The position numbers and the translations under genes were made by a program. The notes below the pieces were generated by a model, which ran no database searches, had not been told where the DNA came from, and was given only the letters and a program-made list of their open reading frames with translations. A stretch of 7,787 bases of DNA from Candidatus Minthomonas equi (GTDB taxonomy: Bacteria > Bacteroidota > Bacteroidia > Bacteroidales > UBA932). Positions within the stretch are counted from its first letter, which is position 1. Every line of letters begins with the position of its first letter. Where the stretch lies: assembly GCA_018064575.1 (NCBI GenBank), contig JAGHUZ010000188.1, positions 1-7,787 on the forward strand. Direction: 5' to 3'. Shown in pieces: positions 1-6,950 of this stretch.

Positions 1-462
1 CTTCTGTCTCTCGCCATCGGAAAGGCCGGACATATATTCGCTATCATATCCTTTCATTCCTACAGCATCCAGCGCTGAGTCTATGACACATTCATCACTC
101 TGGGCCAAAGTGCCGAAATAACCTGTATAATGATAACGGCCCAGCGAGACCACCTCGCGCACAGTAAGTCCGGAACCACTCGTCCTTTCTGTGAGCACCA
201 CCGCCACTTTGGATGACAGTTCGGAAGCGGAAAAGGAATTCAAATTCCTATTACCAAGCGAAACAGAGCCTGACAGCGGATCCTGGAAGCGGCACATAGT
301 CCTCAGCAGAGTGGATTTGCCGGCACCGTTCAGTCCCAGAAGACAGGTCAGCTGTCCCGGATGCAGACATAGGTTCAGACCTGTCCGCACAGTCTTCACT
401 TTCCCCCTGCGCAGCCTGTATCCTATGGATAAATCCCTTGTTACCAATTCGTTTGAGGACAT
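1..462 (-). CDS. ABC transporter ATP-binding protein, FecE/BtuD type, partial (C-terminus beyond window)
   Basis: This is the cytoplasmic ATPase that would drive a FecCD-type importer for iron-siderophore, haem or cobalamin. The 154 visible residues start at ATG 462. Seen: Walker A GLNGAGKST at residues 43-51 and ABC signature LSDGERQ at 147-153, with Asp in place of the second Gly of LSGGQ. Walker B, D-loop and H-loop lie past the left edge. By spacing from the conserved TVRE segment (100-103), the Q-loop Gln position is Thr91, in VVLTER. The gene begins 7 bases after the permease stop, so the two are surely co-transcribed and form one transporter. The substrate cannot be told from the ATPase. 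Family assignment is strong from the motifs and the neighbouring permease. Confidence 0.93.
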   Translation of the reverse strand, partial: MSSNELVTRDLSIGYRLRRGKVKTVRTGLNLCLHPGQLTCLLGLNGAGKSTLLRTMCRFQDPLSGSVSLGNRNLNSFSASELSSKVAVVLTERTSGSGLTVREVVSLGRYHYTGYFGTLAQSDECVIDSALDAVGMKGYDSEYMSGLSDGERQK

Positions 463-469
463 ATAACTC

Positions 470-1495
470 TTAGAAATAATGAATGTTTCTTCTGTTGAGA
501 ATGACATATATAATGACGGGGGCCCCTATAATGGGGGTTATCGCATTCAAAGGAAGTATTCCTCCCCCCAGAGGGATGGAAGTGAGAAGATTGCACAGCA
601 GTGCCATCACTGCACCGCATAGAACTGAGGCCGGCAGAAGATAGCGGTGATTGGACGAGCCAAGCAGCAGCCTTGCGATATGAGGAACAGCCAGACCTAT
701 AAAAGATACAGGTCCGCAGAAGGCGGTGACGGCGGCGGTCTGCACTCCCGCGCTAAGAAATATCAGTGTCCTCGTTCTGCGGATATTGACTCCGAGATTG
801 GCAGCATAGGAATCACCCAGCAGGAGAGCGTTCAACTGCTTGGTAAGAAGAAAGGAAAGCGATATGCCAAGTATGGCTGCGCCAGCCATCCACGGGAGTT
901 TTTCCATCGATACCGAAGAAAAGTCACCCATCCCCCACATCACGAACTGATTCACCTGGTCGGGAGCGGCGACCCAGTTCAGTATGCTGATTACCGAAGA
1001 TGCGAGATAAGCGGTCATTATTCCGATTATCAACAGCATCACACTGTTATTTACTATATTCGAGAAAAATACTATTATGGCCATAACCGCACCGGCGCCT
1101 ATGAAAGCCGCAAGGATTATGGACAGAAACCCAGTCGAAGTCACTCCGATGCCGGCAGTGCCTCCACTGCATAGCATTACCAGCGCCACCCCCAGATTGG
1201 CACCGTCACTCACCCCGAGGATGGATGGACCGGCCAAGGGATTACGAAACAGTGTCTGAAGCATCAATCCGCTCACAGCCAATGCCCCACCCGCAATAAT
1301 TGCCGTAATGGCTTGTGGAAGACGGGATGAAATGATTATCGCATTCCATAGGGGATAATCTTCCCCCCGGCCCAAAAGAATCTGCAGGACGGCATCCATA
1401 GGTATCCGAACTGAACCCAGCAAAAGACAGAGCACGAAAAGTATCAGCACTGACAGATTCAATATAATGAAAGCCGGATGAAAACGATTTCTCAT
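470..1495 (-). CDS. FecCD-family ABC transporter permease (metal-chelate/cobalamin type)
   Basis: This is the inner-membrane permease of a type II ABC importer for iron-siderophore, haem or vitamin B12. It has 341 residues, normal for the family, and is hydrophobic throughout, with a first membrane segment at about 8-28 and several more to 335. Family blocks are clear: GGALAVSGLMLQTLFRNPLAG at 69-89 (split here: GGALAVSG, then LMLQTLFRNPLAG), SILGVSDGANLG at 91-102, GPVSFIGLAVPHIAR at 261-275 and PLNAITPIIGAPV at 315-327. The ATG at 1495 overlaps the stop of the upstream DoxX gene in an ATGA junction, so translational coupling is likely. The ATPase gene follows after 7 bases. No periplasmic or lipoprotein substrate-binding protein lies in the window; it may lie past the ATPase. 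The substrate is undetermined. Confidence 0.95.
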   Translation of the reverse strand: MRNRFHPAFIILNLSVLILFVLCLLLGSVRIPMDAVLQILLGRGEDYPLWNAIIISSRLPQAITAIIAGGALAVSGLMLQTLFRNPLAGPSILGVSDGANLGVALVMLCSGGTAGIGVTSTGFLSIILAAFIGAGAVMAIIVFFSNIVNNSVMLLIIGIMTAYLASSVISILNWVAAPDQVNQFVMWGMGDFSSVSMEKLPWMAGAAILGISLSFLLTKQLNALLLGDSYAANLGVNIRRTRTLIFLSAGVQTAAVTAFCGPVSFIGLAVPHIARLLLGSSNHRYLLPASVLCGAVMALLCNLLTSIPLGGGILPLNAITPIIGAPVIIYVILNRRNIHYF

Positions 1496-2727
1496 ATATT
1501 TTCCGAATCTGTCCTGTGCCGGGACGAAAATTTGAAAGAAAAGCGGAACAGAATCATACTGAGCAGAAGAAACAGGAACATCGTTTCAATGAAAATCTGC
1601 TCCCTCACACACACCGAATTTATCGTTTCATCAGCATCACGAGCGATAATAGACTTGACTTCCTCCGAATCCAATTCTACGTGACTCCCTTTTTTCATCA
1701 CTGAGCCGGAATGGAGCATTACCACTCCACCATTAATTCTTGAAAGTGATATCAGAGTTTTGTAATCCGACACTCCGAACAGATGAGCAAGAGAATCCGG
1801 ACATTCTCCGCCGTGGGTTACAAGGACTCGACTCAAGATTCCTTCCTTTTCAAGTGATGCCGCCTCCTGCACAATGGCATCCCAATCATCCTGTTCCAAA
1901 GCCTGCGGAGCATATACGGAAAACAGGACCACCGGTCCCGTATGATGCAGCAAAGTGTCAGTCACATATTCTCCGAACAGGTCGGAAACAGCAAAATCAA
2001 AGACAGGTGACTGCTCCTCACGCGCAGCAGCGGGAATCATCTCCACGAAAGTCCAGGTCGAATCGGGAATTCCGGAAAGGAGAAATTCACAAGTTTCCCC
2101 ATCTTTCTCATATACATAAATATCGGAAGATTCTCCAGTCCAGGCAGACTCCATCTTTTCAGGGATGTACGTTCCCACGCGAAAATCGCCGAACTCAGCC
2201 ACCGGTCCGTTTTTGAGAACATATATGACCAGAACCAGAGCCAGAAGAACGTGAAGGGAGAGATAAATCCATTCCTTCCACGAATCGGCCATTTCTGAAA
2301 AACATTTTCTGACAGTGAATATGGGAACGATACAGGTCAGAAGAATGAGGTTTTTCACAAAAGTCTGGGCATTGGTCAGATGAATGGCCTCACCGAAACA
2401 CCCGCAGTCCTGAATCGGATTGAACTTGAACAGTATAAAAGTGACAATGGTAAAAATACAGGTGAGACACAGGGCGACCAGCGAAAAAAAGACAATTCTT
2501 ATCCGTATCAGAACAGCCATTCCCACAATCAGTTCCAATATGGAAAGCAGAACGCCGAAAAAAGCGGCCGACGGCTTGAGAAAAGTCAGGGAAAACGCAG
2601 TGAAATATTCAGAAATCACAAGTCCCGTTCCGACTGGATCTATCAGTTTCAAAACACCAGAAACTATAAAGGTCACGCCGAATACCAGTCTCAGGACCGA
2701 AAGCAGGATTCTTGAAAGTCCATTCAT
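1492..2727 (-). CDS. BT_3928-type DoxX/MauE-like membrane protein with C-terminal thioredoxin-like domain
   Basis: This is an inner-membrane protein of 411 residues with an N-terminal DoxX/MauE-like domain. Membrane segments are seen at about 8-26, 52-73, 78-101, 123-140 and 153-171. The third segment is followed by DCGCFG at 107-112, the Cys-Gly-Cys motif typical of MauE-like members of the superfamily. Residues 180-370 are soluble; 264-350 reads like a degenerate thioredoxin-like fold (GPVVLFSVYAP strand, then a helix, then RINGGVVMLHSG), but there is no CXXC after the first strand. A last hydrophobic segment at 377-398 precedes a short basic tail. I recall this layout from Bacteroides BT_3928-family proteins, often of unknown function. 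The gene starts 9 bases after tmk and overlaps the permease by 4 bases. A redox or membrane-assembly role is inference from the Cys motif. Confidence 0.82.
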   Translation of the reverse strand: MNGLSRILLSVLRLVFGVTFIVSGVLKLIDPVGTGLVISEYFTAFSLTFLKPSAAFFGVLLSILELIVGMAVLIRIRIVFFSLVALCLTCIFTIVTFILFKFNPIQDCGCFGEAIHLTNAQTFVKNLILLTCIVPIFTVRKCFSEMADSWKEWIYLSLHVLLALVLVIYVLKNGPVAEFGDFRVGTYIPEKMESAWTGESSDIYVYEKDGETCEFLLSGIPDSTWTFVEMIPAAAREEQSPVFDFAVSDLFGEYVTDTLLHHTGPVVLFSVYAPQALEQDDWDAIVQEAASLEKEGILSRVLVTHGGECPDSLAHLFGVSDYKTLISLSRINGGVVMLHSGSVMKKGSHVELDSEEVKSIIARDADETINSVCVREQIFIETMFLFLLLSMILFRFSFKFSSRHRTDSENI

Positions 2728-2736
2728 AATCCCGCC

Positions 2737-3408
2737 CTATTCCAAGACTTCTTTCAACTTGTCGAAAATCAGTTCCGGAGCAAGCATATTACCGTGACAG
2801 TCACTGCAATCTACCCTTATGAATTCAGAATCCAGTTCGGTCTGCCTGAGATAAATGTTTCTGACCTTCTTCTGGAATTCAATGTCGGCTTCGTGAATGT
2901 CTGCTTTGCCTTGAAGATAGTCCCGGTCATCTCCATCCCTGTTTTCCTTCAATTTTTCATCCACGAATGATATGGGAACATCCAGAAAAACGTTCAAATC
3001 CGGTTTCGGAACACCGAAAACAGTGTACTCAGTATGAAAAATCCATTCCCGCAATTCTTCAGCACGAGCGGAGTCATCGAGTTTGGCACATTGATATGCA
3101 ATATTCGAATAAACGTAGCGGTCCAGAAGTACGGTATCACCGGCTTTGAGCCAATTACATATCTGCTCCGAGGCATCGTGCCTGTCCTGGGCGAACAACA
3201 ATGCCACCAGCATCGGATGAACCTGTTCTATGGAGCCGAAGTCACCACGAAGAAAACGGGATATCAAATCACCATACAACGGAGCTTCATAACGCGGAAA
3301 ATGGACATACCTGAGTGTTCCGTCCACTTTTTCAGACAGATATTCGCGAACTTTTCTGACCTGAGTGGATTTACCGCTGCCATCCAAACCTTCGATTACT
3401 ATCAGCAT
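2737..3408 (-). CDS. tmk: Thymidylate kinase (dTMP kinase)
   Basis: This cytoplasmic enzyme phosphorylates dTMP to dTDP with ATP, the step to dTTP shared by the de novo and salvage routes. It has 223 residues, slightly above the usual 200-215. Seen: Walker A GLDGSGKST at 7-15; FPRYEAP at 37-43 in the substrate-binding area; the DRY motif at 96-98, inside LLDRYVYSNIAYQ, expected for dTMP kinases; and a charged LID-like region at about 155-183 (ENRDGDDRDYLQ and following). The ATG at 3408 leaves a standard P-loop N-terminus. It begins 6 bases after the DUF4270 stop and ends 9 bases before the DoxX gene, so it is an internal cistron. It is presumably essential, so the whole leftward unit should be expressed during growth. 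Confidence 0.97.
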   Translation of the reverse strand: MLIVIEGLDGSGKSTQVRKVREYLSEKVDGTLRYVHFPRYEAPLYGDLISRFLRGDFGSIEQVHPMLVALLFAQDRHDASEQICNWLKAGDTVLLDRYVYSNIAYQCAKLDDSARAEELREWIFHTEYTVFGVPKPDLNVFLDVPISFVDEKLKENRDGDDRDYLQGKADIHEADIEFQKKVRNIYLRQTELDSEFIRVDCSDCHGNMLAPELIFDKLKEVLE

Positions 3409-3414
3409 ATATGA

Positions 3415-4797
3415 CTACCACTGTTTTAGGATTCCGTAAACCAATTCAAGTCTCGGTGGTCTCAGAGATTGAGGTCCCTCAAGAATAACCCGGGGATAAC
3501 CGTTAACATCGATATCGTATGTCATTATTCCGGTCTGCTCATTCTCCAAAACGGAAACAGGACACATCCACAAATCATCCTCATCGGTAACATCACCTCT
3601 GTCCTTGGTAATGAGTTCTTGAATCTTTGACGATATGTCACAGTAATAATACTGATGGCTTCTGTCCATACCGCCGCCGGATGAATGGGTGATGTCATCC
3701 AAAGGCTTCATCCTGACTGTAGAGTCTGCGGCCCCGACATTGGTCGTAAACGGATATATCTTCAAAGGATGCTCCTTTTCGAACAATTCAAAATTTTCCG
3801 GCATACTGTATGGCAGTATCAATCTCGCCTGGGAAATCAGAATGGACTCTCTTTCACATTCTGCAGTCTCACATACACTGGAAATCCACCTGTCTAGGAT
3901 ATCTTTCAAGTCAAGTCCCGGTATTACAGGTTTTACTCCGGATAATCCGTCCATATATAATTTCTCTCCGGGCGTCGCTGTCTCCAAATGCCTGGAACCT
4001 GCTGAAAACTGATTCAATGCTATACCGTATCCACATAGGAAAGAAATAGTTGTATCCTTGTCCACAAGTCCCTGTGCAGGGTCTGTCATCAGGAATTGCA
4101 CGTTGATGACAGATGTAGAGAGGCCCATAATATTCAGTCTCCCACCATCTTGATTACCGGCAGGTCTGTCTGTCTTAAAATAGAGTCCGTGTATTCTGTC
4201 GAGAAAACTGGAGACATTTTCAAATTCAGATGGAGATGTAGCCAACAGTTTCTCCCCGTATTCGCCGGATAATTCTATTCTCACTTTTCCCTTCCCGAAA
4301 AGCATCGATGCGCCATAACTGATAGGTTTTTCACTCAGAAACTCCGCGGAAAGGGAATTATTGTATACTTTACTTGAATCACTGGCAAAGTCTTTTACGA
4401 TTTCATACACATAGATATTTTGAGGAATCGCATCATCGCCTTCCTTATAGACCAGTGTGGAATCTACGGTCAAGTCAAGATAGACATTGAGAAGTTTAGG
4501 ATTTATACCGAGATAGCAGGTGTCGGGAATCGGAACTACCAACGTAGCAGCATCCACCGCCGTTGTTCCGTAAACATTATCCGTCATACATCCGACCATC
4601 ATATTCGAATATGAAATAGCCTGAATGGTATCGTGAACACTCTGACGGAACGGCATCAGGAACGATGTGGAATCAATGCTCACCAAATAATCATCTGACA
4701 CGAACTGCTGACCGAGCGTTTTGTCATTGATAACGCAGGATGCCACGGTCATCACTGCGAGAAAGCCGGCTGCGAAAAGAGCCGATTTACTTGACAT
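3415..4797 (-). CDS. DUF4270 family lipoprotein
   Basis: This is a predicted lipid-anchored envelope protein of 460 residues from the start chosen here. The reading frame is open to an ATG at 4890, but that start would put 31 basic residues ahead of the signal peptide. From ATG 4797 the N-terminus is an ordinary type II signal: Lys5, a hydrophobic core, then lipobox VASC with Cys21. ATG 4809 (four residues longer) is also credible because both sit in a 12-base tandem repeat carrying AGGAAGG just before each ATG. The mature part is mostly polar and beta-rich to the eye, with recurring DTT/DST stretches and no enzymatic motif I recognise. DUF4270 proteins are Bacteroidota lipoproteins of unknown function, commonly next to a short starch synthase-like gene as here. 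The gene overlaps that upstream gene by 11 bases and is followed by tmk after 6 bases. Confidence 0.88.
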   Translation of the reverse strand: MSSKSALFAAGFLAVMTVASCVINDKTLGQQFVSDDYLVSIDSTSFLMPFRQSVHDTIQAISYSNMMVGCMTDNVYGTTAVDAATLVVPIPDTCYLGINPKLLNVYLDLTVDSTLVYKEGDDAIPQNIYVYEIVKDFASDSSKVYNNSLSAEFLSEKPISYGASMLFGKGKVRIELSGEYGEKLLATSPSEFENVSSFLDRIHGLYFKTDRPAGNQDGGRLNIMGLSTSVINVQFLMTDPAQGLVDKDTTISFLCGYGIALNQFSAGSRHLETATPGEKLYMDGLSGVKPVIPGLDLKDILDRWISSVCETAECERESILISQARLILPYSMPENFELFEKEHPLKIYPFTTNVGAADSTVRMKPLDDITHSSGGGMDRSHQYYYCDISSKIQELITKDRGDVTDEDDLWMCPVSVLENEQTGIMTYDIDVNGYPRVILEGPQSLRPPRLELVYGILKQW

Positions 4798-5677
4798 CCT
4801 TCCTGACATCCTTCCTGGCACTCTTTTTGGCATCCGACCCTTTTTGAAGAATCTGATCATAAAAGCCATTGTACTTCTTTGCATAGACATTAGTCCCTGT
4901 ATCGACAGCTACATAGGGAAGTACCGGAAGTCCAAGTTTTGCGACATACCCGGAAAGCGATTCTTCGATTTCAGCTGACCCCATAATGACACCGTCGGAA
5001 TACTGAACGGCAAGCTTGGCAAGATTTATGCCAAGCGGTTCATCTACGCAGATATGTTCGATATCACGACTTCTGATGCCTGTCATCATCACCTTTGACT
5101 TCATATCGGAAGAGAAATGTTCCTGAAGGCAGTCATCATCATATAATGACACCACCACTTTACTAGAAGAGAAAAGCGGGTCATTTTTATACACTTTCTT
5201 CAAATACAGAGGAATAATGTGGGATATCCATCCGTTACAGTGAATCACGTCCGGTTTCCACCTGAGTTTCTTCACTGTTTCGAGGACTCCGCGAGCGAAA
5301 AATGCCGCACGTTCGACATTGTCCGCCATAAAAACGCCATCCGTATCGAAAAAGACTTGTTTCCTTTTGAAATAGTCCTCATTATCGATGAAATAAACCT
5401 GCATTCTGGCTGACGGTATCGATGACACCTTAATAATCAAAGGTCTGTCGATATCGTCGATTACTATATTCATACCAGATAATCTGATTACCTCATGAAG
5501 CTGATTTCTCCTCTCATTAATACATCCATATCTCGGCATAAACGAACGGAATTCCTTTCCTCCCTCCTGAGTAAACTGAGGAAGATATCTTCCTATCATC
5601 GATATCTTCGTTTCAGGAAGGTAAGGGAGAATCTCAGAATCCACAAACAATACTCGTTTGGGTTCTCTTACCGCCAT
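4787..5677 (-). CDS. Glycogen/starch synthase catalytic-domain-like protein (GT5 N-terminal domain only)
   Basis: The protein has 296 residues from ATG 5677. It resembles the N-terminal Rossmann domain of bacterial glycogen synthases: KRVLFVDSEILPYLPET at 7-23, PRYGCINERR at 48-57, YFIDNEDYF at 95-103 and PDVIHCNGWISHIIPLYLK at 142-160 (aligning with the family's PDVVHxHDW block). Full glycogen synthases are about 480 residues with a second GT-B domain, absent here. The ADP-glucose-binding KxGGL motif expected after the first strand is replaced by PETKISMIG, and HDW by NGW. Short proteins of this kind are, as I recall, normal in Bacteroidota beside DUF4270 genes. A TTG seven codons upstream (5698) would also read in frame but lies inside the probable -7 element, and ATG 5677 gives the usual start. 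It is first in the leftward unit. Glycogen synthase activity is doubtful. Confidence 0.85.
   Translation of the reverse strand: MAVREPKRVLFVDSEILPYLPETKISMIGRYLPQFTQEGGKEFRSFMPRYGCINERRNQLHEVIRLSGMNIVIDDIDRPLIIKVSSIPSARMQVYFIDNEDYFKRKQVFFDTDGVFMADNVERAAFFARGVLETVKKLRWKPDVIHCNGWISHIIPLYLKKVYKNDPLFSSSKVVVSLYDDDCLQEHFSSDMKSKVMMTGIRSRDIEHICVDEPLGINLAKLAVQYSDGVIMGSAEIEESLSGYVAKLGLPVLPYVAVDTGTNVYAKKYNGFYDQILQKGSDAKKSARKDVRKDVK
4792..4817. repeat. Perfect 12-base tandem duplication in the overlap of two genes
   Basis: The unit gacatccttcct occurs at 4793-4804 and again at 4805-4816; the match extends one base on each side. On the minus strand it reads CAGGAAGGATGT twice. It encodes RKDV-RKDV at the end of the GT5-like protein and, in another frame, GRMS-GRMS at the start region of the DUF4270 lipoprotein. 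Each copy supplies an ATG for the lipoprotein (4809 and 4797). Confidence 0.95.
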
Positions 5678-5695
5678 ATTCCTAATAAATTTCCA

Positions 5696-5703
5696 CAAAG
5701 ATA
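5696..5703 (-). promoter_or_regulatory. Probable Bacteroidota -7 promoter element for the leftward six-gene unit
   Basis: The minus strand reads TATCTTTG, a full match to the Bacteroides-type TAnnTTTG element, 18 bases before ATG 5677. A -33 TTTG box at the right spacing (5723-5728) is not clear; the best there is GGTG. Transcription would start near 5690, giving a leader of about 13 bases. This also argues against the TTG start at 5698. The element match is seen; promoter activity is inference. Confidence 0.6.
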
Positions 5704-5711
5704 ATAAATAA

Positions 5712-5742
5712 TTTTTTTATAACACCGTTTTACATACCTTCG
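5712..5742 (+). promoter_or_regulatory. Candidate promoter for ftsX - DUF3098 - uppP
   Basis: TACCTTCG at 5735-5742 matches TAnnTTTG with one mismatch, and TTTT at 5712-5715 lies 19 bases upstream where the -33 TTTG box would be. The predicted start near 5748 is just ahead of the ftsX ribosome site. The match is imperfect and the region is AT-rich, so this is tentative. Confidence 0.35.
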
Positions 5743-5751
5743 ACCGTTTTT

Positions 5752-5756
5752 GGAGG
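5752..5756 (+). promoter_or_regulatory. Shine-Dalgarno site of ftsX
   Basis: GGAGG ends 10 bases before ATG 5767. It is unusually strong for Bacteroidota, where most genes in this window have weak or no Shine-Dalgarno sequence, and it fixes the ftsX start. Confidence 0.6.
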
Positions 5757-5766
5757 AAACACGATA

Positions 5767-6645
5767 ATGAGCAGTAGAGAGAATAATATCTTAAAAGGAC
5801 GAATCGTCAGATCATACATTTCATCGGTTGTCAGTATATCGCTTGTGTTGTTTCTGACCGGTATCGCCGGTATTCTTATGGCCAACGCACATACCGTGGC
5901 CGACTATTTCCGCGAGAACCTCAGACTGTCCGCTATGCTGAATATCGAGGCAGACGATACCGAGGCCGCTGCCACCGCAGATGAAATATCACGGCTCCGT
6001 TTCGTTAAGGGGGTGGATATAATTTCCCGGGAAGAAGGAATTCTCGAAATGAAAAAGATTTTGGGTGAAGATTTTATGGACGTCTTCAACTCGAGTCCGA
6101 TTCCCATCAGTATCGACATAACCCTTCTGGCTCCTTTCATCCATCAAGACAGTTTGAGTATCGTCAAGCACCGCATAGAAGAGATTTCATCAGTGAAGGA
6201 GGTCGTTTATCAAGAATCCCTGATAGATATGTTGAATGCCAATATCCAGAAGATAGGGGTAATCCTGGGAATTTTCATCACCCTGCTGCTCTTCATTTCC
6301 ACAGTTCTCATCAGTAATACCGTCAGACTCAACGTCTATTCGAAACGTTTCACCATCCGCACTATGCGTCTGGTCGGTGCGACAAAGGCATTCATAACAG
6401 GGCCTTTCGTGGGGAAAGCCTTCTTCCAGGGGCTTTTTTCCGGGTTAATAGCAGTTCTGGCCCTACTGGGTGTCATTTACGCTATAAAACAGGAATTCTA
6501 TCAGTTATATACCCTCTTCGACTTGGAAGCGATGCTCTATGTAATGGCTTCCGTGACAGGCATAGGCATTATAATCTGTATGCTGGCCACGTCCAACACA
6601 GTCAGGAAACTGATTTCACTAACCACAGACGAACTTTATTTTTGA
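5767..6645 (+). CDS. ftsX: Cell division protein FtsX (permease-like ABC component)
   Basis: FtsX is an inner-membrane protein that, with the ATPase FtsE, relays divisome state to periplasmic peptidoglycan hydrolases. It has 292 residues, typical for the family. Layout: cytoplasmic N-terminus (RGR-type basic residues 9-15), membrane segment 1 at about 19-40, an extracytoplasmic domain at 41-160, then segments at about 163-184, 218-240 and 255-276. The conserved FtsX block after segment 2 is clear: NTVRLNVYSKRFTIRTMRLVGATKAF splits as NTVRLNVYSKRF (184-195) and TIRTMRLVGATKAF (196-209). It ends in the DELYF tail common in Bacteroidota FtsX. ftsE is not next to it, which is usual in this phylum. 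The gene has a strong GGAGG and leads the rightward unit. The DUF3098 gene follows after 74 bases. Confidence 0.96.
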   Translation: MSSRENNILKGRIVRSYISSVVSISLVLFLTGIAGILMANAHTVADYFRENLRLSAMLNIEADDTEAAATADEISRLRFVKGVDIISREEGILEMKKILGEDFMDVFNSSPIPISIDITLLAPFIHQDSLSIVKHRIEEISSVKEVVYQESLIDMLNANIQKIGVILGIFITLLLFISTVLISNTVRLNVYSKRFTIRTMRLVGATKAFITGPFVGKAFFQGLFSGLIAVLALLGVIYAIKQEFYQLYTLFDLEAMLYVMASVTGIGIIICMLATSNTVRKLISLTTDELYF

Positions 6646-6719
6646 TTCAAAAAATAATAAGAAACTGAAAGTGCAAAGACGCCAAAAAGATTAATTATTT
6701 CAAAACAGATTCTAAAACT

Positions 6720-6947
6720 ATGGACAAATTTTCCATATCTGAAAAAAACGTTTTCATCATTCTGGCAGGACTCGTCATAATGATTCTGGGATACGTTCTG
6801 ATGACGGGAGGAGGCTCCGAAAATCCGGAAGAATTCAGTTATGATATTTTCAGCGCCAGAAGACTGACTGTCGCTCCGCTGCTTATCCTTATCGGATTCG
6901 TAACGGAAATTTTCGGGATAATGCACAGACCTAAGAATAAAAGATAA
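6720..6947 (+). CDS. DUF3098 family small membrane protein
   Basis: This is a 75-residue inner-membrane protein with two predicted membrane segments (about 10-30 and 48-67), a short loop containing MTGGGSENPEEF at 28-39 and IFSARRLTVAP at 43-53, and a basic C-terminus (HRPKNKR). The GGGS loop, the FS-RR-VAP segment and the PKNK-type end are the DUF3098 pattern. The family is of unknown function and, to my knowledge, confined to Bacteroidota, lying between ftsX and uppP. Its constant place suggests an envelope role, but nothing in the sequence gives a mechanism. The 74-base gap before it (6646-6719) is AT-rich and shows no promoter element or terminator hairpin that I can support. The uppP gene follows after 3 bases. 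Confidence 0.93.
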   Translation: MDKFSISEKNVFIILAGLVIMILGYVLMTGGGSENPEEFSYDIFSARRLTVAPLLILIGFVTEIFGIMHRPKNKR

Positions 6948-6950
6948 GAA

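Noticed and set aside
647..1174. 175-residue open frame on the plus strand across the permease gene
   Set aside because: It lies wholly antisense to a FecCD permease with all family motifs; its composition is rich in Arg, His, Tyr and Ser with no recognisable domain, as expected of a shadow frame.
1740..2216. 158-residue plus-strand frame across the DoxX-type gene
   Set aside because: Antisense to the soluble domain of a well-supported gene; Pro-, Gln- and Arg-rich sequence with no domain.
4798..4890. N-terminal extension of the DUF4270 lipoprotein to ATG 4890
   Set aside because: It would place a long basic segment before the signal peptide and overlap the upstream gene by over 100 bases; ATG 4797 or 4809 gives a normal lipoprotein signal.
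5678..5698. TTG start adding seven residues to the GT5-like protein
   Set aside because: The TTG is part of the probable -7 promoter element TATCTTTG, and the in-frame ATG at 5677 gives the N-terminus usual for the family.
6646..6719. Possible internal promoter or terminator between ftsX and the DUF3098 gene
   Set aside because: The gap is AT-rich but has no good TAnnTTTG element and no GC-rich hairpin followed by a T run that I can support.
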